Source: Cyanobium sp. NIES-981 (GTDB taxonomy: Bacteria > Cyanobacteriota > Cyanobacteriia > PCC-6307 > Cyanobiaceae). Taken from it: 56,417 bases of DNA. Each line of letters begins with the position of its first letter. Within the stretch, counting starts at the first letter, position 1. The notes under the pieces are model-generated. The model searched no databases, was not told the DNA's origin, and saw only the letters and a list, made by a program, of their open reading frames with translations. The position numbers and the translations under genes are program-made. Below are positions 33,701 to 42,269 of this stretch, piece after piece. The DNA lies in assembly GCA_945901765.1 (NCBI GenBank), contig CAMDLO010000007.1, forward strand, positions 1 to 56,417, given 5' to 3'.

Positions 33701-34447
33701 TCAGCCCCCCCGCAGCACAGCCCAGGCGAAGGCCGGCAGCGCCAGCATGCGGCGCCATCGGCTCGGTTCCTGGATGAGCCGGTACAACCATTCAATCTGA
33801 AGGGTTCCCATCCAGGCGGGAGCCCTTTTTTTGACGCCCGCCCAGACGTCGAAACTGCCGCCCACCCCCATCCACAGGCCGGACTGGCGGCCGGGAAGAT
33901 CGGCGATCCAGGTTTCCTGACGGGGAACGCCGAGGGCCACCAGCACCAGGTCGGGCTCGGCAGCCAGCAGCTGCCGCTCCAGATCGGGCCAGGCCTCCGG
34001 CGGCTGGTAGCCGTGGGCGCAGAACACAGGCTGCAGACCCGGGATCTCCGCCGCCAGCCGCTGGCGCAGCCGTTCCATCACCGGCGGGGCGGCGCCCAGC
34101 AGCGCCACCCGCCAGCCCTGGGCGGCGCCATGCTCGAGGAGGCGCCGGGCCAGTTCGATGCCGGGGCTGCGGCGCACCCGCAGGCCCTGGCGCCCGAGCG
34201 CCCACACCACGCCGGCGCCGTCCGGGATCACCAGCTGGGCAGCGGCGATGGCGCGCCCCAGCTCGGGCAGGGCCCGGGCAGCCATCGTCATTTCAGCGTT
34301 GAGCGTCACGATCTGACCACCGCCCAGGCGTCGCAAGGCCAGGGCGGCGGCAAAGGCATCGCTGCACGCATGCACCGGCACGCCGAGCACGCTGGTGCGG
34401 CGGGCCTGCGGGAGCGATCCCGGGCCGTCGGTTGTGGTTGCTGCCAT
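33701..34447 (-). CDS. WecG/TagA/CpsF family glycosyltransferase
   Basis: This 248-residue GT26-type transferase adds a second sugar (such as ManNAc or ManNAcA) to undecaprenyl-linked GlcNAc during surface polysaccharide synthesis. Motifs are IVTLNAEMTMAARALPEL, LVIPDGAGVVWALGRQG, LLGAAPPVMERLRQRLA, LVALGVPRQETWIADL, MGVGGSFDVWAGVKKRAP and LQIEWLYRLIQEPSRWRRML. Length is normal. It is divergent from the GH15-like gene. The WecA-type enzyme at 18 kb is a plausible partner although not adjacent. Confidence 0.9.
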   Translation of the reverse strand: MAATTTDGPGSLPQARRTSVLGVPVHACSDAFAAALALRRLGGGQIVTLNAEMTMAARALPELGRAIAAAQLVIPDGAGVVWALGRQGLRVRRSPGIELARRLLEHGAAQGWRVALLGAAPPVMERLRQRLAAEIPGLQPVFCAHGYQPPEAWPDLERQLLAAEPDLVLVALGVPRQETWIADLPGRQSGLWMGVGGSFDVWAGVKKRAPAWMGTLQIEWLYRLIQEPSRWRRMLALPAFAWAVLRGG

Positions 34448-34551
34448 CGGTGGTGCGGCTGGGAGAGAGAATCTATGGCTGGTGCTCCTTCGGTTTTCCT
34501 TTGGGATTGCCGGCCGGGGCCCTTCCGCCGCCTGTCCGCCGCCCGAAGCCG

Positions 34552-37500
34552 ATGCCGCGTTCCGAGATGGCCAGTGCCCCAGCCGCTGCAGCAGGGAGCG
34601 AATCGGGGGAGCGCGATGGGCAGGCCATGATCCTGCTGGAGGAGCTCGACCGCCAGATCGAGGCGGTGGTGCTGCAGCGCCAGCATCCGATCACCGGCCT
34701 GCTGCCGGCCAGCACGGCCCACACCGTGCATGGCAACTACGGCGATGCCTGGGTGCGCGACTGCGTCTATTCAATCCAGTGCGTCTGGGGTCTGGCCCTG
34801 GCCCACCGGCGCCAGCGGGGCGCCAGCCGGCGCGTGTTCGAGCTGGAGCAGCGGGTGCTGCTGCTGATGCGCGGCCTGATGAACGCGATGCTGCGCCAGG
34901 CCCCGAAGGTGGAGCGGTTCAAGCACACGCTCCACCGGCTCGACGCCATCCACGCCAAGTTCGACACCGGCACGGGCAACCCGGCGGTGCCCGACGACGG
35001 CTGGGGGCACCTTCAGCTCGACGCCACCGGCCTGTTCCTGCTGCAGCTGGCCCAGCTCACCCGCGCCGGCCTGGTGGTGGTGCGCTCCAGCCACGAGCGC
35101 GACTTCATCCAGAACCTGGTGTACTACGTGGCTCAGGCCTACCGGGTGGCCGACTACGGCATCTGGGAGCGGGGCGACAAGGGCAACCACGGCCTGCCGG
35201 AGCGCAACGCCAGTTCGATCGGTCTGGTGAAGGCGGCGCTGGAGTCGCTCGACGGGCTCGACCTGTACGGCCCCCACGGAGACGGCAGCTGCTGCCTGGT
35301 GATTCCCCACGACGCGATCGTGCGGCTGCGCCGGGCCCTCCATGCCCTGCTGCCACGGGAATCGGCCAGCAAGGAGGTGGATGCGGCCTGCCTGTCGGTG
35401 ATTGGCTACCCGGCCTGGGCCGTGGAGGATCCCCAGCTGGCGGAGCGCACCCGCAGCTCGATCCGCGCCCAGCTCGGCGGCGGCTATGGCTACAAGCGCT
35501 TTCGCCGCGACGGCCATCAGACGGTGGTGGAGGACCACACCCGCCTTCACTACGAGCGCGAGGAGCTGGCCCAGTTCGAGCACATCGAATGCGAATGGCC
35601 CCTCTTCTGGGCCTACGAGCTGATCACCGCCTGCTGTGAGGAGCGCTGGCAGGAGGCCCGCCATTGGCGCCAGCGACTGGCCAGCGTCAGCGTGCGGGTG
35701 AACGGCCTGGCCCTGCTGCCCGAGCTGTACCGGGTGCCGCAGGCGGCGGTGGCGGCCGAACGGCTCCAGCCGGGCAGCCAGCCCCGCGAGGCGAACGAGA
35801 ACGTGCCGCTGCTCTGGACCCAGAGCCTCACCTGGCTGGGGGACCTGCTGCTGGGTGGACTGATCACACCGGAGGATCTCGATCCCTGCTGCCGCCGCCT
35901 GCCCGATCCCCCCGGCGCCGCCGAGGTGCTGGTGGCGCTGGTGCCGGGTGATGCAGCGGTGGCGGCTGCCCTGGCGGAGCGGGGCCTGCCCTGCGGCGAC
36001 AGCCAGGCGATCCGCATCGGCGGGTCGCAGGAGCTGGCAGCCTGCCTGGCCCAGGTCGGCGCCAATCCGCGCCTGGGCCTGAGCGGCCACCCGCCGGCCC
36101 GGATGGACACCATGGCCACGGCCCGGCTTTACCGCCGGCCCGCTGCCGACGGCAGCGCCGCTGAGCATCTGGCCTTTCTGCCGCCCGTGCTGGAGGAAGG
36201 CACCTTCTACCTGGCCGACGACCCGGAGCAGCTGGTGGATGCCGTGCAGGCCGAACTGCGGCTGCTGCGGCGCCACTGGCGGGGACTGGGGGCACCGCTG
36301 CTGCTGATCCCGATCGCGCCGGCTGCCTTCCGGGCCAGCCCCGACACCTTCCTGACCCTGGGCGATCAGCTGCGCAGCGGCAGCATCGACGGCGTGCCGG
36401 TGCAACTGGCGCCCCTGGCGGAGCTGGCGGAGCAGGCGGCCTGGGTGGAACTGCCCGCTGCCACGGCGCTGCCGGACGCGGCGACGGCTCCGGCCCACCT
36501 GCCGCTGCAGGCCAGCCGCCGCGAACCGCCGCTTTCGGCCGCCGAGGAGCAGGAGCTGGAGCGGCAGGAGCTCTCGGTCGGCGATCTGGCCCATCGGCTC
36601 TGGTGCAGCACCTCCCTGGCCGAGCAGGCGGAGGTGCTGGAGCAGCTGGGCCGCCGCCTGGGGGGCGACGCCCTGCTGCAAGGGCCCGGGACGGGCGAGC
36701 CGGTGGGCCTGCGCAGCCTGCAGGCAGAGGTGTACCGCCGCGGCCTCGACGCCGGCGACTGGGACGTGGTGCGGCGCATGGCCGGCCAGCTGGAGCTGGT
36801 GCATCCGCAGCTGGAAGACGCCCTCACCGATCTGCTGGTGCGCCAGAAACAGCTGGTGGTGGGCCGCAACTACACCGGCGAATCGCTGATCAGCGAACCG
36901 CACGACAGCGCCGCGATCGCGGCGAGGATCCGCCGCTTCAGCGGCGAGGATGGCCGTGAATGGATGCTGCAGCAGGAGCTGCTGCTGGCCCTCGACGGCC
37001 TGGCACGCCACGAACCGAGCCTGCTGAGCGGCAGCCTCACCCTGCAGCTCGGCCAGCTGCTGCTGCTGCTCACCAGTGAGCTGGCCAGCGAGGCCGACCT
37101 CAGCCCGATCGACGCCTTCGAACGGCTCTGCTGCCTGCCGCCCCACGCGATCCGCCGGCGGCTGCGGGCGGTGCTGACCGACACCGAGCACGCCCGTGCC
37201 GCCCTGCAGCGCAAGGAGCAGCTGCACGTGAGCGGCCGGGTGCGCTGGACCGTGCCGGATCCCCTGGCGGAGCTGGAACGGGGGGAATGCTGGCTGCAGC
37301 ACCGTCTGCGCCGCGGCGCCCTCGGCCGGGTGCCGCGCGACTTCTACGCCGGCGTGTGGGAGCTGCTGCACCATTGCCGCGGCATCGTGATCGGCGACAA
37401 GCTGGAGAAGCGCAATCGGCTCGAAAGCAGGCCGCTGCTGCAGGAGAAAACGGCCGGCGAGCGCAATTTCGCCGCCCTGGTCGACCAGCTGCTCGGCAAG

Positions 37501-37782
37501 ATCGAAGCGCCGGAGTACCGGCAGCTCTGCACCGAAACCCTGATCACCCTGATGGCCTTCGTGGAGGCCAATCCTCAGGTGCGCTTCGACGACGACCTGG
37601 CCCTCGACGTGGTGATCGGCCACGCCGTGCGGGTGGGCTGGCAGCAGAGCCACCCGCAGGTGCCGGCCGAAGCCTACGGACAGCACAAGGCCGCCGCCTG
37701 GGACCGGTTCTACCGCGCCTCACCAGCCGATTGCCGCCGCTGGCAGCTGCAGGCCCTGCGGGAGCTCAGTCAGATCGGCTGA
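34552..37782 (+). CDS. GH15-like / phosphorylase b kinase alpha-beta subunit homolog
   Basis: A very large protein of 1076 residues with an N-terminal six-hairpin glucoamylase-like domain (about 20-430). It shows TVHGNYGDAWVRDCVYS near residue 60, YGIWERGDKGNHG, LSVIGYPAWAVEDPQL and YEREELAQFEHIECEWPLFW. This is the pattern of phosphorylase kinase alpha/beta subunits. The long C-terminal half also follows that layout (RRRLRAVLTDTEHA, then a helical end). In animals it regulates glycogen phosphorylase kinase; in cyanobacteria no kinase partner is known, so a glucan-binding or hydrolytic role is inferred. I used the ATG at 34552; one at 34567 is possible. The 3' end overlaps the MocA-type gene by 13 bases. 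Confidence 0.85.
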   Translation: MPRSEMASAPAAAAGSESGERDGQAMILLEELDRQIEAVVLQRQHPITGLLPASTAHTVHGNYGDAWVRDCVYSIQCVWGLALAHRRQRGASRRVFELEQRVLLLMRGLMNAMLRQAPKVERFKHTLHRLDAIHAKFDTGTGNPAVPDDGWGHLQLDATGLFLLQLAQLTRAGLVVVRSSHERDFIQNLVYYVAQAYRVADYGIWERGDKGNHGLPERNASSIGLVKAALESLDGLDLYGPHGDGSCCLVIPHDAIVRLRRALHALLPRESASKEVDAACLSVIGYPAWAVEDPQLAERTRSSIRAQLGGGYGYKRFRRDGHQTVVEDHTRLHYEREELAQFEHIECEWPLFWAYELITACCEERWQEARHWRQRLASVSVRVNGLALLPELYRVPQAAVAAERLQPGSQPREANENVPLLWTQSLTWLGDLLLGGLITPEDLDPCCRRLPDPPGAAEVLVALVPGDAAVAAALAERGLPCGDSQAIRIGGSQELAACLAQVGANPRLGLSGHPPARMDTMATARLYRRPAADGSAAEHLAFLPPVLEEGTFYLADDPEQLVDAVQAELRLLRRHWRGLGAPLLLIPIAPAAFRASPDTFLTLGDQLRSGSIDGVPVQLAPLAELAEQAAWVELPAATALPDAATAPAHLPLQASRREPPLSAAEEQELERQELSVGDLAHRLWCSTSLAEQAEVLEQLGRRLGGDALLQGPGTGEPVGLRSLQAEVYRRGLDAGDWDVVRRMAGQLELVHPQLEDALTDLLVRQKQLVVGRNYTGESLISEPHDSAAIAARIRRFSGEDGREWMLQQELLLALDGLARHEPSLLSGSLTLQLGQLLLLLTSELASEADLSPIDAFERLCCLPPHAIRRRLRAVLTDTEHARAALQRKEQLHVSGRVRWTVPDPLAELERGECWLQHRLRRGALGRVPRDFYAGVWELLHHCRGIVIGDKLEKRNRLESRPLLQEKTAGERNFAALVDQLLGKIEAPEYRQLCTETLITLMAFVEANPQVRFDDDLALDVVIGHAVRVGWQQSHPQVPAEAYGQHKAAAWDRFYRASPADCRRWQLQALRELSQIG

Positions 37783-38762
37783 GCCAGGGTCATGCAGAGG
37801 CTGGGCTGATCGACGCACTGTTCGATCAGATCGGCCAGCAGCAGCGCCCGCGAGGCCTGCTGGCCATCCACCGCCGGCGAGTCATCGCCCCGCACGCAGG
37901 CCAGGAAGTGCTCCAGCTCGGCGTAGAGCGGTTCGATCGAGGTGGTGCTCACCTCCTCGATCACGCCGTCGGAGCGGTAGACAAGCTCGCCGTGATCGGC
38001 ACTCACCGACTGATGGCTGCGGCGGTGAATGTGCAGGGTGCGATTGAGGAAGTCGGTCTCGACCAGGCTGGAGCGGCAGTGGGCGCTGAGGCTGCGGATC
38101 TTGCGGTGCGCCATCTTGCTGGCGGTGAGGCTGGCCACCACACCGTTGGTGAACGCCAGGGTGGCATTGACGTAGTCGATCGGGCCATCACCGCTGCGCC
38201 CCCCGGCCGCCGCCAGGCGCGACACCGGCGCGCCGGCCAGCTCCAGCACCAGGTCGATGTCGTGGATCATCAGGTCGAGCACCACCGACACATCATTGGC
38301 GCGGTCGGGATTGGGACTGTGACGCCGGGCCTCGAGCACCACCACCTCCTCGCCCACCACCACCTTCAGCAATTCACGGAAGGCGGGATTGAAGCGTTCG
38401 ATATGCCCCACCTGCAACAGCACGCCGGCCTGCTCCGAGGCGGCGATCAGCTCTGCCGCCTCCTCCTGGCTGGCGGCGATCGGCTTCTCGATCAGCACGT
38501 GCCGTCCCGCCTGCAGACAGGCCAGACCGACCCGGTGGTGCAGCAGGGTGGGAACGGCGATGCACACCGCGTCCACCTCCGGCAGCAGCTCCGCAAACTC
38601 AGGCGTCCAGCGGCAGCCGAACTGTTCGGTGGCGAGGCGACCCCGCTCCGGGTTCGGATCGGCGACGCCCACCAGTTCGGCGTCCTTGATCAGGCTGAGC
38701 ACCCGTGCATGGTGCCAACCCATGTTGCCGATGCCGATGACACCCACGCGCACAGGGTTCAT
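37770..38762 (-). CDS. Gfo/Idh/MocA family NAD(P)-dependent oxidoreductase
   Basis: The 330-residue protein has the Rossmann start VRVGVIGIGNMGWHHARVL, the family EKPIAASQEEAAEL motif (Lys of the E-K-P active-site triad) and the C-terminal dimerisation domain with HDIDLVLELAGAPVSR. Such enzymes oxidise or reduce sugars, inositols or bile-pigment-like substrates. The ATG at 38762 gives the family length. It is upstream-adjacent to the CNNM/CBS gene (45-base gap) on the same strand and convergent with the GH15-like gene. The substrate is unknown. Confidence 0.88.
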   Translation of the reverse strand: MNPVRVGVIGIGNMGWHHARVLSLIKDAELVGVADPNPERGRLATEQFGCRWTPEFAELLPEVDAVCIAVPTLLHHRVGLACLQAGRHVLIEKPIAASQEEAAELIAASEQAGVLLQVGHIERFNPAFRELLKVVVGEEVVVLEARRHSPNPDRANDVSVVLDLMIHDIDLVLELAGAPVSRLAAAGGRSGDGPIDYVNATLAFTNGVVASLTASKMAHRKIRSLSAHCRSSLVETDFLNRTLHIHRRSHQSVSADHGELVYRSDGVIEEVSTTSIEPLYAELEHFLACVRGDDSPAVDGQQASRALLLADLIEQCVDQPSLCMTLAQPI

Positions 38763-38806
38763 GGGCAGGCCCGACAACCTGCCGATTATCGGTGATCGCC
38801 GCACAT

Positions 38807-40138
38807 TCAGGGGAGATCGGCCCCGTCGCTGACCAGGGGCAGCGACGGATCACTGCGCCGCTCGATCCGCACCCGCTCGATGCGCGGGCCATCCATGGTG
38901 AGGATGCGGAACTCAAAACCCTGCCAGCGCAGTCCTTCACCGGCGGAAGGGATGTGCTGAAGCCGTTCCAGCACGAAGCCGGCGAGGGTGTGATGCCCCT
39001 CCGCTTCGGGCAGGTGCAGAGGCAGCTGGCGGTTGAGCTCAAAGATCTCCAGATCCCCCGCCACCGACCAGCAGCCGTCCTCCAGCTGCAGCAGGTCGTC
39101 GTCGGGCTCGAGCGGATTGTCGTCGTCGCCGACGATCTCGCTGGTGAGGTCGGCCACGGTCACCAGCCCCTCGGTGCCGCCGTGCTCGTCCACCACCACC
39201 AGCAGGGGCTGGCCGCTGCGGATCAGCGGCAGCAGGTCGGCCAGCGGCGTGCTCTCCTGCACCTGCGTCACCGGCCGGATGTAAGGGGAGAGGGGGGAAT
39301 CGGCCTGGAGGTGCCCGCGGGCAATCGGGTCGGCCAGGTGGCGCAGGTCGAGCACACCGCGCACGTCATCGAGGGAGGTGCCGATCACCGGGAAACGGGC
39401 ATGGGCCGTGTCATGCACGGCCCGCATCAGCTCGGCGAAGGTCACGCTGACCGGCAGGGTGACCATGCCGGAACGGGGCACCATCACCTCCCGCACCAGG
39501 GTGTCGCGCAGCGAGAACACCCCTTCAAGGATGTTGCGCTCATCCGGCATCAGGCCGGTGACGCTGCCCGATTCGATCAGGGTCTCCAGTTCGGCCGCCG
39601 AGAGCACCGGCACCAGCTCATCCCAGTTGCGCGGCAGGCCGAGCAGGCGCAGCAGCCCGGCACCGAGGCGTTCCACCACGCTCAGCAGGGGGGCGAGGCT
39701 GCGGCTGATCGCCTCCAGCAGGGGGGCCAGCTGCAGAGCCGAGCGCTCCGGCCGATGCAGCACCCAGGCCTTGGGGGCCAGCCCGCCCAGCAGGGTCGCC
39801 ACCAGCACCAGCAGCAGGAACACCAGCAGGTCGAGACCGGCCTGGGGCAATCCCGCCACGCCGGCCAGAGCCAGCCGTTCGGCCAGACCGCGGCCGGCCC
39901 AGCCGAGGGCCACCAGGGCCAGCACCGTTCCCAGCTGGGTGGCCACCAGCACGCGGCGCAGGCGGCGTTGAAGCCTGGCCACCGCCTCGGCACCGGGCTC
40001 GCCGGCCTCCAGCAGCTGGCTGACGCGGCTGGGCCGCAGCCGGATCAGGGCCGTCTCACCGGCAGCAAAGAAGGCGAGCAGGCTGACAAGCAGGGCCAGG
40101 GCCAGGATCTGGGTCACAGGGAGGGGCGCAGGCGGCAT
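38807..40138 (-). CDS. CNNM/CorC-type CBS-domain membrane protein (hemolysin family)
   Basis: The 443-residue protein has the DUF21/CNNM membrane domain (about 1-185, three or four helices, AAGETALIRLRPSRVSQL near the start). Two CBS domains follow (about 215-335; DTLVREVMVPRSGMVTLPV and LLVVVDEHGGTEGLVTVADL), then a CorC_HlyC domain (about 350-430; FELNRQLPLHLPEAEGHHTLAGF). Bacterial members export or regulate Mg2+ or Co2+. 'Hemolysin' is a historical name. It precedes the MocA gene on the same strand. Confidence 0.92.
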   Translation of the reverse strand: MPPAPLPVTQILALALLVSLLAFFAAGETALIRLRPSRVSQLLEAGEPGAEAVARLQRRLRRVLVATQLGTVLALVALGWAGRGLAERLALAGVAGLPQAGLDLLVFLLLVLVATLLGGLAPKAWVLHRPERSALQLAPLLEAISRSLAPLLSVVERLGAGLLRLLGLPRNWDELVPVLSAAELETLIESGSVTGLMPDERNILEGVFSLRDTLVREVMVPRSGMVTLPVSVTFAELMRAVHDTAHARFPVIGTSLDDVRGVLDLRHLADPIARGHLQADSPLSPYIRPVTQVQESTPLADLLPLIRSGQPLLVVVDEHGGTEGLVTVADLTSEIVGDDDNPLEPDDDLLQLEDGCWSVAGDLEIFELNRQLPLHLPEAEGHHTLAGFVLERLQHIPSAGEGLRWQGFEFRILTMDGPRIERVRIERRSDPSLPLVSDGADLP

Positions 40139-40270
40139 GGCGCGGCCGTGACGCGGATGCGGGGGCTACCGGACAGCAAGCGGTGGTGCCGGGGCAGATG
40201 GGGTGATTATCGCCCGCTGACTCGGCTCGGCGGGCGGATCTGCTAACAACGGCCCATCTGCACGGCCAAG

Positions 40271-40720
40271 ATGATGGTTGCTCTGCTCCCGGGCCTCCAG
40301 CCTGGTCTGCTGCTCGCCTGGGCGCACAGCCTGCTGATGGTCAGCCTGGCCCTGTTTCAACTGGTGGGGCCCGTGCCGGTCGAGCTGGGGGTGCATGACG
40401 GTGCCCTGGCCGCCTGTGTGTCGCCGGCCCACTGCGCCCGTGCCGACTGGGCGGTCGCCGATCCCCAGGCGGCTCTGCAAACCCTGCTGCCGGTGATCGA
40501 GGCGATGCCGCGCACCATGGTGGTGGACACGGCGGAGGGCTATCTGCACGCCACCGCCAGCAGCGCCCTGTTCGGCTTTGTCGACGACCTGGAGCTCTAC
40601 GCCGATGCGGCCCACGGGGTGCTGCAGGCCCGCTCGGTCTCACGGCTGGGCGACTCGGACCTGGGCGTGAACGGGCGGCGGCTGGCGGCGCTGCACCAGG
40701 CCCTGGAGGCAGGCGGATGA
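40271..40720 (+). CDS. DUF1499 family protein
   Basis: The 149-residue protein starts with a signal-anchor-like hydrophobic stretch (about 10-35). The DUF1499 body follows, with AACVSPAHCARADW (the family's N-x-V-S-S-like region) and RTMVVDTAEGYLHATASSALFGFVDDLELYAD, then GVLQARSVSRLGDSDLGVNGRRL. The DUF1499 motif 'arSaSRxGxSDlGvNr' is almost exact. The function is unknown; it is probably membrane-bound and facing outside. It is the first gene of a four-gene forward operon; its stop overlaps the next ATG by 4 bases. Confidence 0.88.
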   Translation: MMVALLPGLQPGLLLAWAHSLLMVSLALFQLVGPVPVELGVHDGALAACVSPAHCARADWAVADPQAALQTLLPVIEAMPRTMVVDTAEGYLHATASSALFGFVDDLELYADAAHGVLQARSVSRLGDSDLGVNGRRLAALHQALEAGG

Positions 40721-41121
40721 TCAACAGCACCCAGGCGCCCCTGCTGGTGTTCGACGGTGGCTGTCCGTTCTGCCGTCATTTCGCCGAACTGAGCGAACTG
40801 CGCGGCGGCATCCCCGACCTGCGCATCCGCGACGGCCGGGCCGACGGGGCGCTGCGACAGCGGCTCAACGACGGCGGCTGGGCGCTGCGCGACGGAGCCG
40901 TGCTGCTGGTGAACGATCAGGTGCTCCATGGCGCCGCGGCCATCCAGTGGCTGTGCGCGCGGATGAGCCCATCGGCCGCGCTGCTGCGGCTGCTGGCCCC
41001 CCTGTTCGCCGGCCCCGCCCGCTCCCGCCGCCTCTATCCGCTGCTGCTGCTCGCCCGCCGCGCCGCCCTGATGGTGCGGGGCCTGCCGGTGGATCCAGAC
41101 GCCAGCACCGCCCCCCGGTGA
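40717..41121 (+). CDS. DCC family thiol-disulfide oxidoreductase (DUF393)
   Basis: The 134-residue protein begins LLVFDGGCPFCRHFAEL, the DxxCxxC active site of DUF393/DCC proteins with a thioredoxin-like fold. AVLLVNDQVLHGAAAIQWL and LYPLLLLARR complete the family pattern. It lacks a signal peptide. These proteins are inferred disulfide reductases without known substrates. It is coupled by ATGA to DUF1499. A GTG overlapping its stop (GTGA) exists for the next gene, although I favour a later start there. Confidence 0.88.
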   Translation: MINSTQAPLLVFDGGCPFCRHFAELSELRGGIPDLRIRDGRADGALRQRLNDGGWALRDGAVLLVNDQVLHGAAAIQWLCARMSPSAALLRLLAPLFAGPARSRRLYPLLLLARRAALMVRGLPVDPDASTAPR

Positions 41122-41177
41122 GCAGGGGTGTGTTCTGGACTGCCAGAGGGCCGTCGACCATCACCAAGGATGGGGGC

Positions 41178-42269
41178 GTGCAGCAGCTCTGTCGCGCCGG
41201 TACCGCTCTCCTCAGCCTGGCAGCCCTGCTGGCCTGCACGGCAGCTGGAGCGCCGGCAGGCATGGCGGCAGCACCGCTGGCGGCAGCGCCCGGGCCACCG
41301 CGCTCCAGTGCCCTGCGGCTGCCCTGTCCGTCCGCTGCGGGCTGGCAGCTGGTGCGCCAGCTGGAGCTGCCGCGCCGCGGGCCCAACGACGAGGCGATCG
41401 GCGGCTTTTCCGCCGCCCGTTTCGACCCGATCAGCGGCGAGCTGCTGCTGCTCAGCGATGCCCCCGAGCCAAGCCTGCTGCGCTGGAGCGGCATCAGCGG
41501 CGGCCGGCCGCGGCTGCGGCAGGTGCTGCCGCTGCAGCGGCCAGCAGCTGCACCGCTCGATGGCGAGGCGCTGGTGGTGCTGGCCGGCCAGCTGTGGGTC
41601 GCCAGCGAAGGGCGCCGCACGGCGGAGCGCCCGGCCCAGCTGCTGCGCTACGACGCCGCCACGGGTCGGCTGCTGGCCGCGCTGCCGCTGCCGGCGGACT
41701 GGCAACCGGGCACGGGGAGGGGGCTGGCGAGCAACGCCGGCCCCGAATCGCTGGCCCTGCTGCCAGCCAGAGAGGGCGGGCAGGCACCGGCGCTGCTGAT
41801 GGCGGCGGAGCAGCCGCTGCTGCAGGATCCGCCGACCGCGGTGCGGCTGCTGCGCTGGCAATGGCCGGCGGGGAGCGACCCCCGCAGCACCCCACCGGCC
41901 GCCATCCCCCAGGGGGCCCTGCTGCTGCCGGGCCAGGGCTGGGGCCTGACCGACCTGCTGGTGGCAGCCCCCGACAGGCTGCTGGCGCTGCTGCGGCGCT
42001 TCGAGCCCCCGTTCAGCTGGCGGATCCGACTGGCCCTCTACGCGCTGCCCAGCCCGAACGCGCCGGCCCTGGCCCCTCTGGCCGACTGGGACCTGATCGC
42101 CGCCGGACTGACCCCCGACAACTGGGAGGGCCTGAGCCCGGGTCCACCGCTGGCGGACGGACGGCCCAGCCTGCTGCTGGTGAGCGACGACAACTTCAAT
42201 CCTCTGCAGGCCAACCGCCTGGCCCAGCTCAGCCCGAACCGAAACCCAGCCTGTTCCACCGCCCCATGA
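41178..42269 (+). CDS. Phytase-like esterase lipoprotein (PF13449 type)
   Basis: The 363-residue product starts at a GTG with AAGGA seven bases upstream. Its N-terminus is a lipoprotein-type signal (TALLSLAALLAC lipobox-like, then TAAGAPAG). The body fits the 'esterase-like activity of phytase' family: AIGGFSAARFDPISGELLLLSD near the start, a five- or six-bladed propeller pattern, and the ending DNWEGLSPGPPLADGRPSLLLVSDDNFN, which is characteristic. It is probably anchored outside the plasma membrane and hydrolyses phosphoesters, but the activity is inferred. Other GTG starts at 41118 and 41130 are possible. The stop overlaps the PhoX-like ATG by 4 bases. Confidence 0.82.
   Translation: MQQLCRAGTALLSLAALLACTAAGAPAGMAAAPLAAAPGPPRSSALRLPCPSAAGWQLVRQLELPRRGPNDEAIGGFSAARFDPISGELLLLSDAPEPSLLRWSGISGGRPRLRQVLPLQRPAAAPLDGEALVVLAGQLWVASEGRRTAERPAQLLRYDAATGRLLAALPLPADWQPGTGRGLASNAGPESLALLPAREGGQAPALLMAAEQPLLQDPPTAVRLLRWQWPAGSDPRSTPPAAIPQGALLLPGQGWGLTDLLVAAPDRLLALLRRFEPPFSWRIRLALYALPSPNAPALAPLADWDLIAAGLTPDNWEGLSPGPPLADGRPSLLLVSDDNFNPLQANRLAQLSPNRNPACSTAP

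Noticed and set aside
34771-37686. Open frame of about 970 codons antisense to the GH15-like gene
   Set aside because: Shadow of a clear gene with family motifs on the other strand; its composition is low complexity and no domain is visible.
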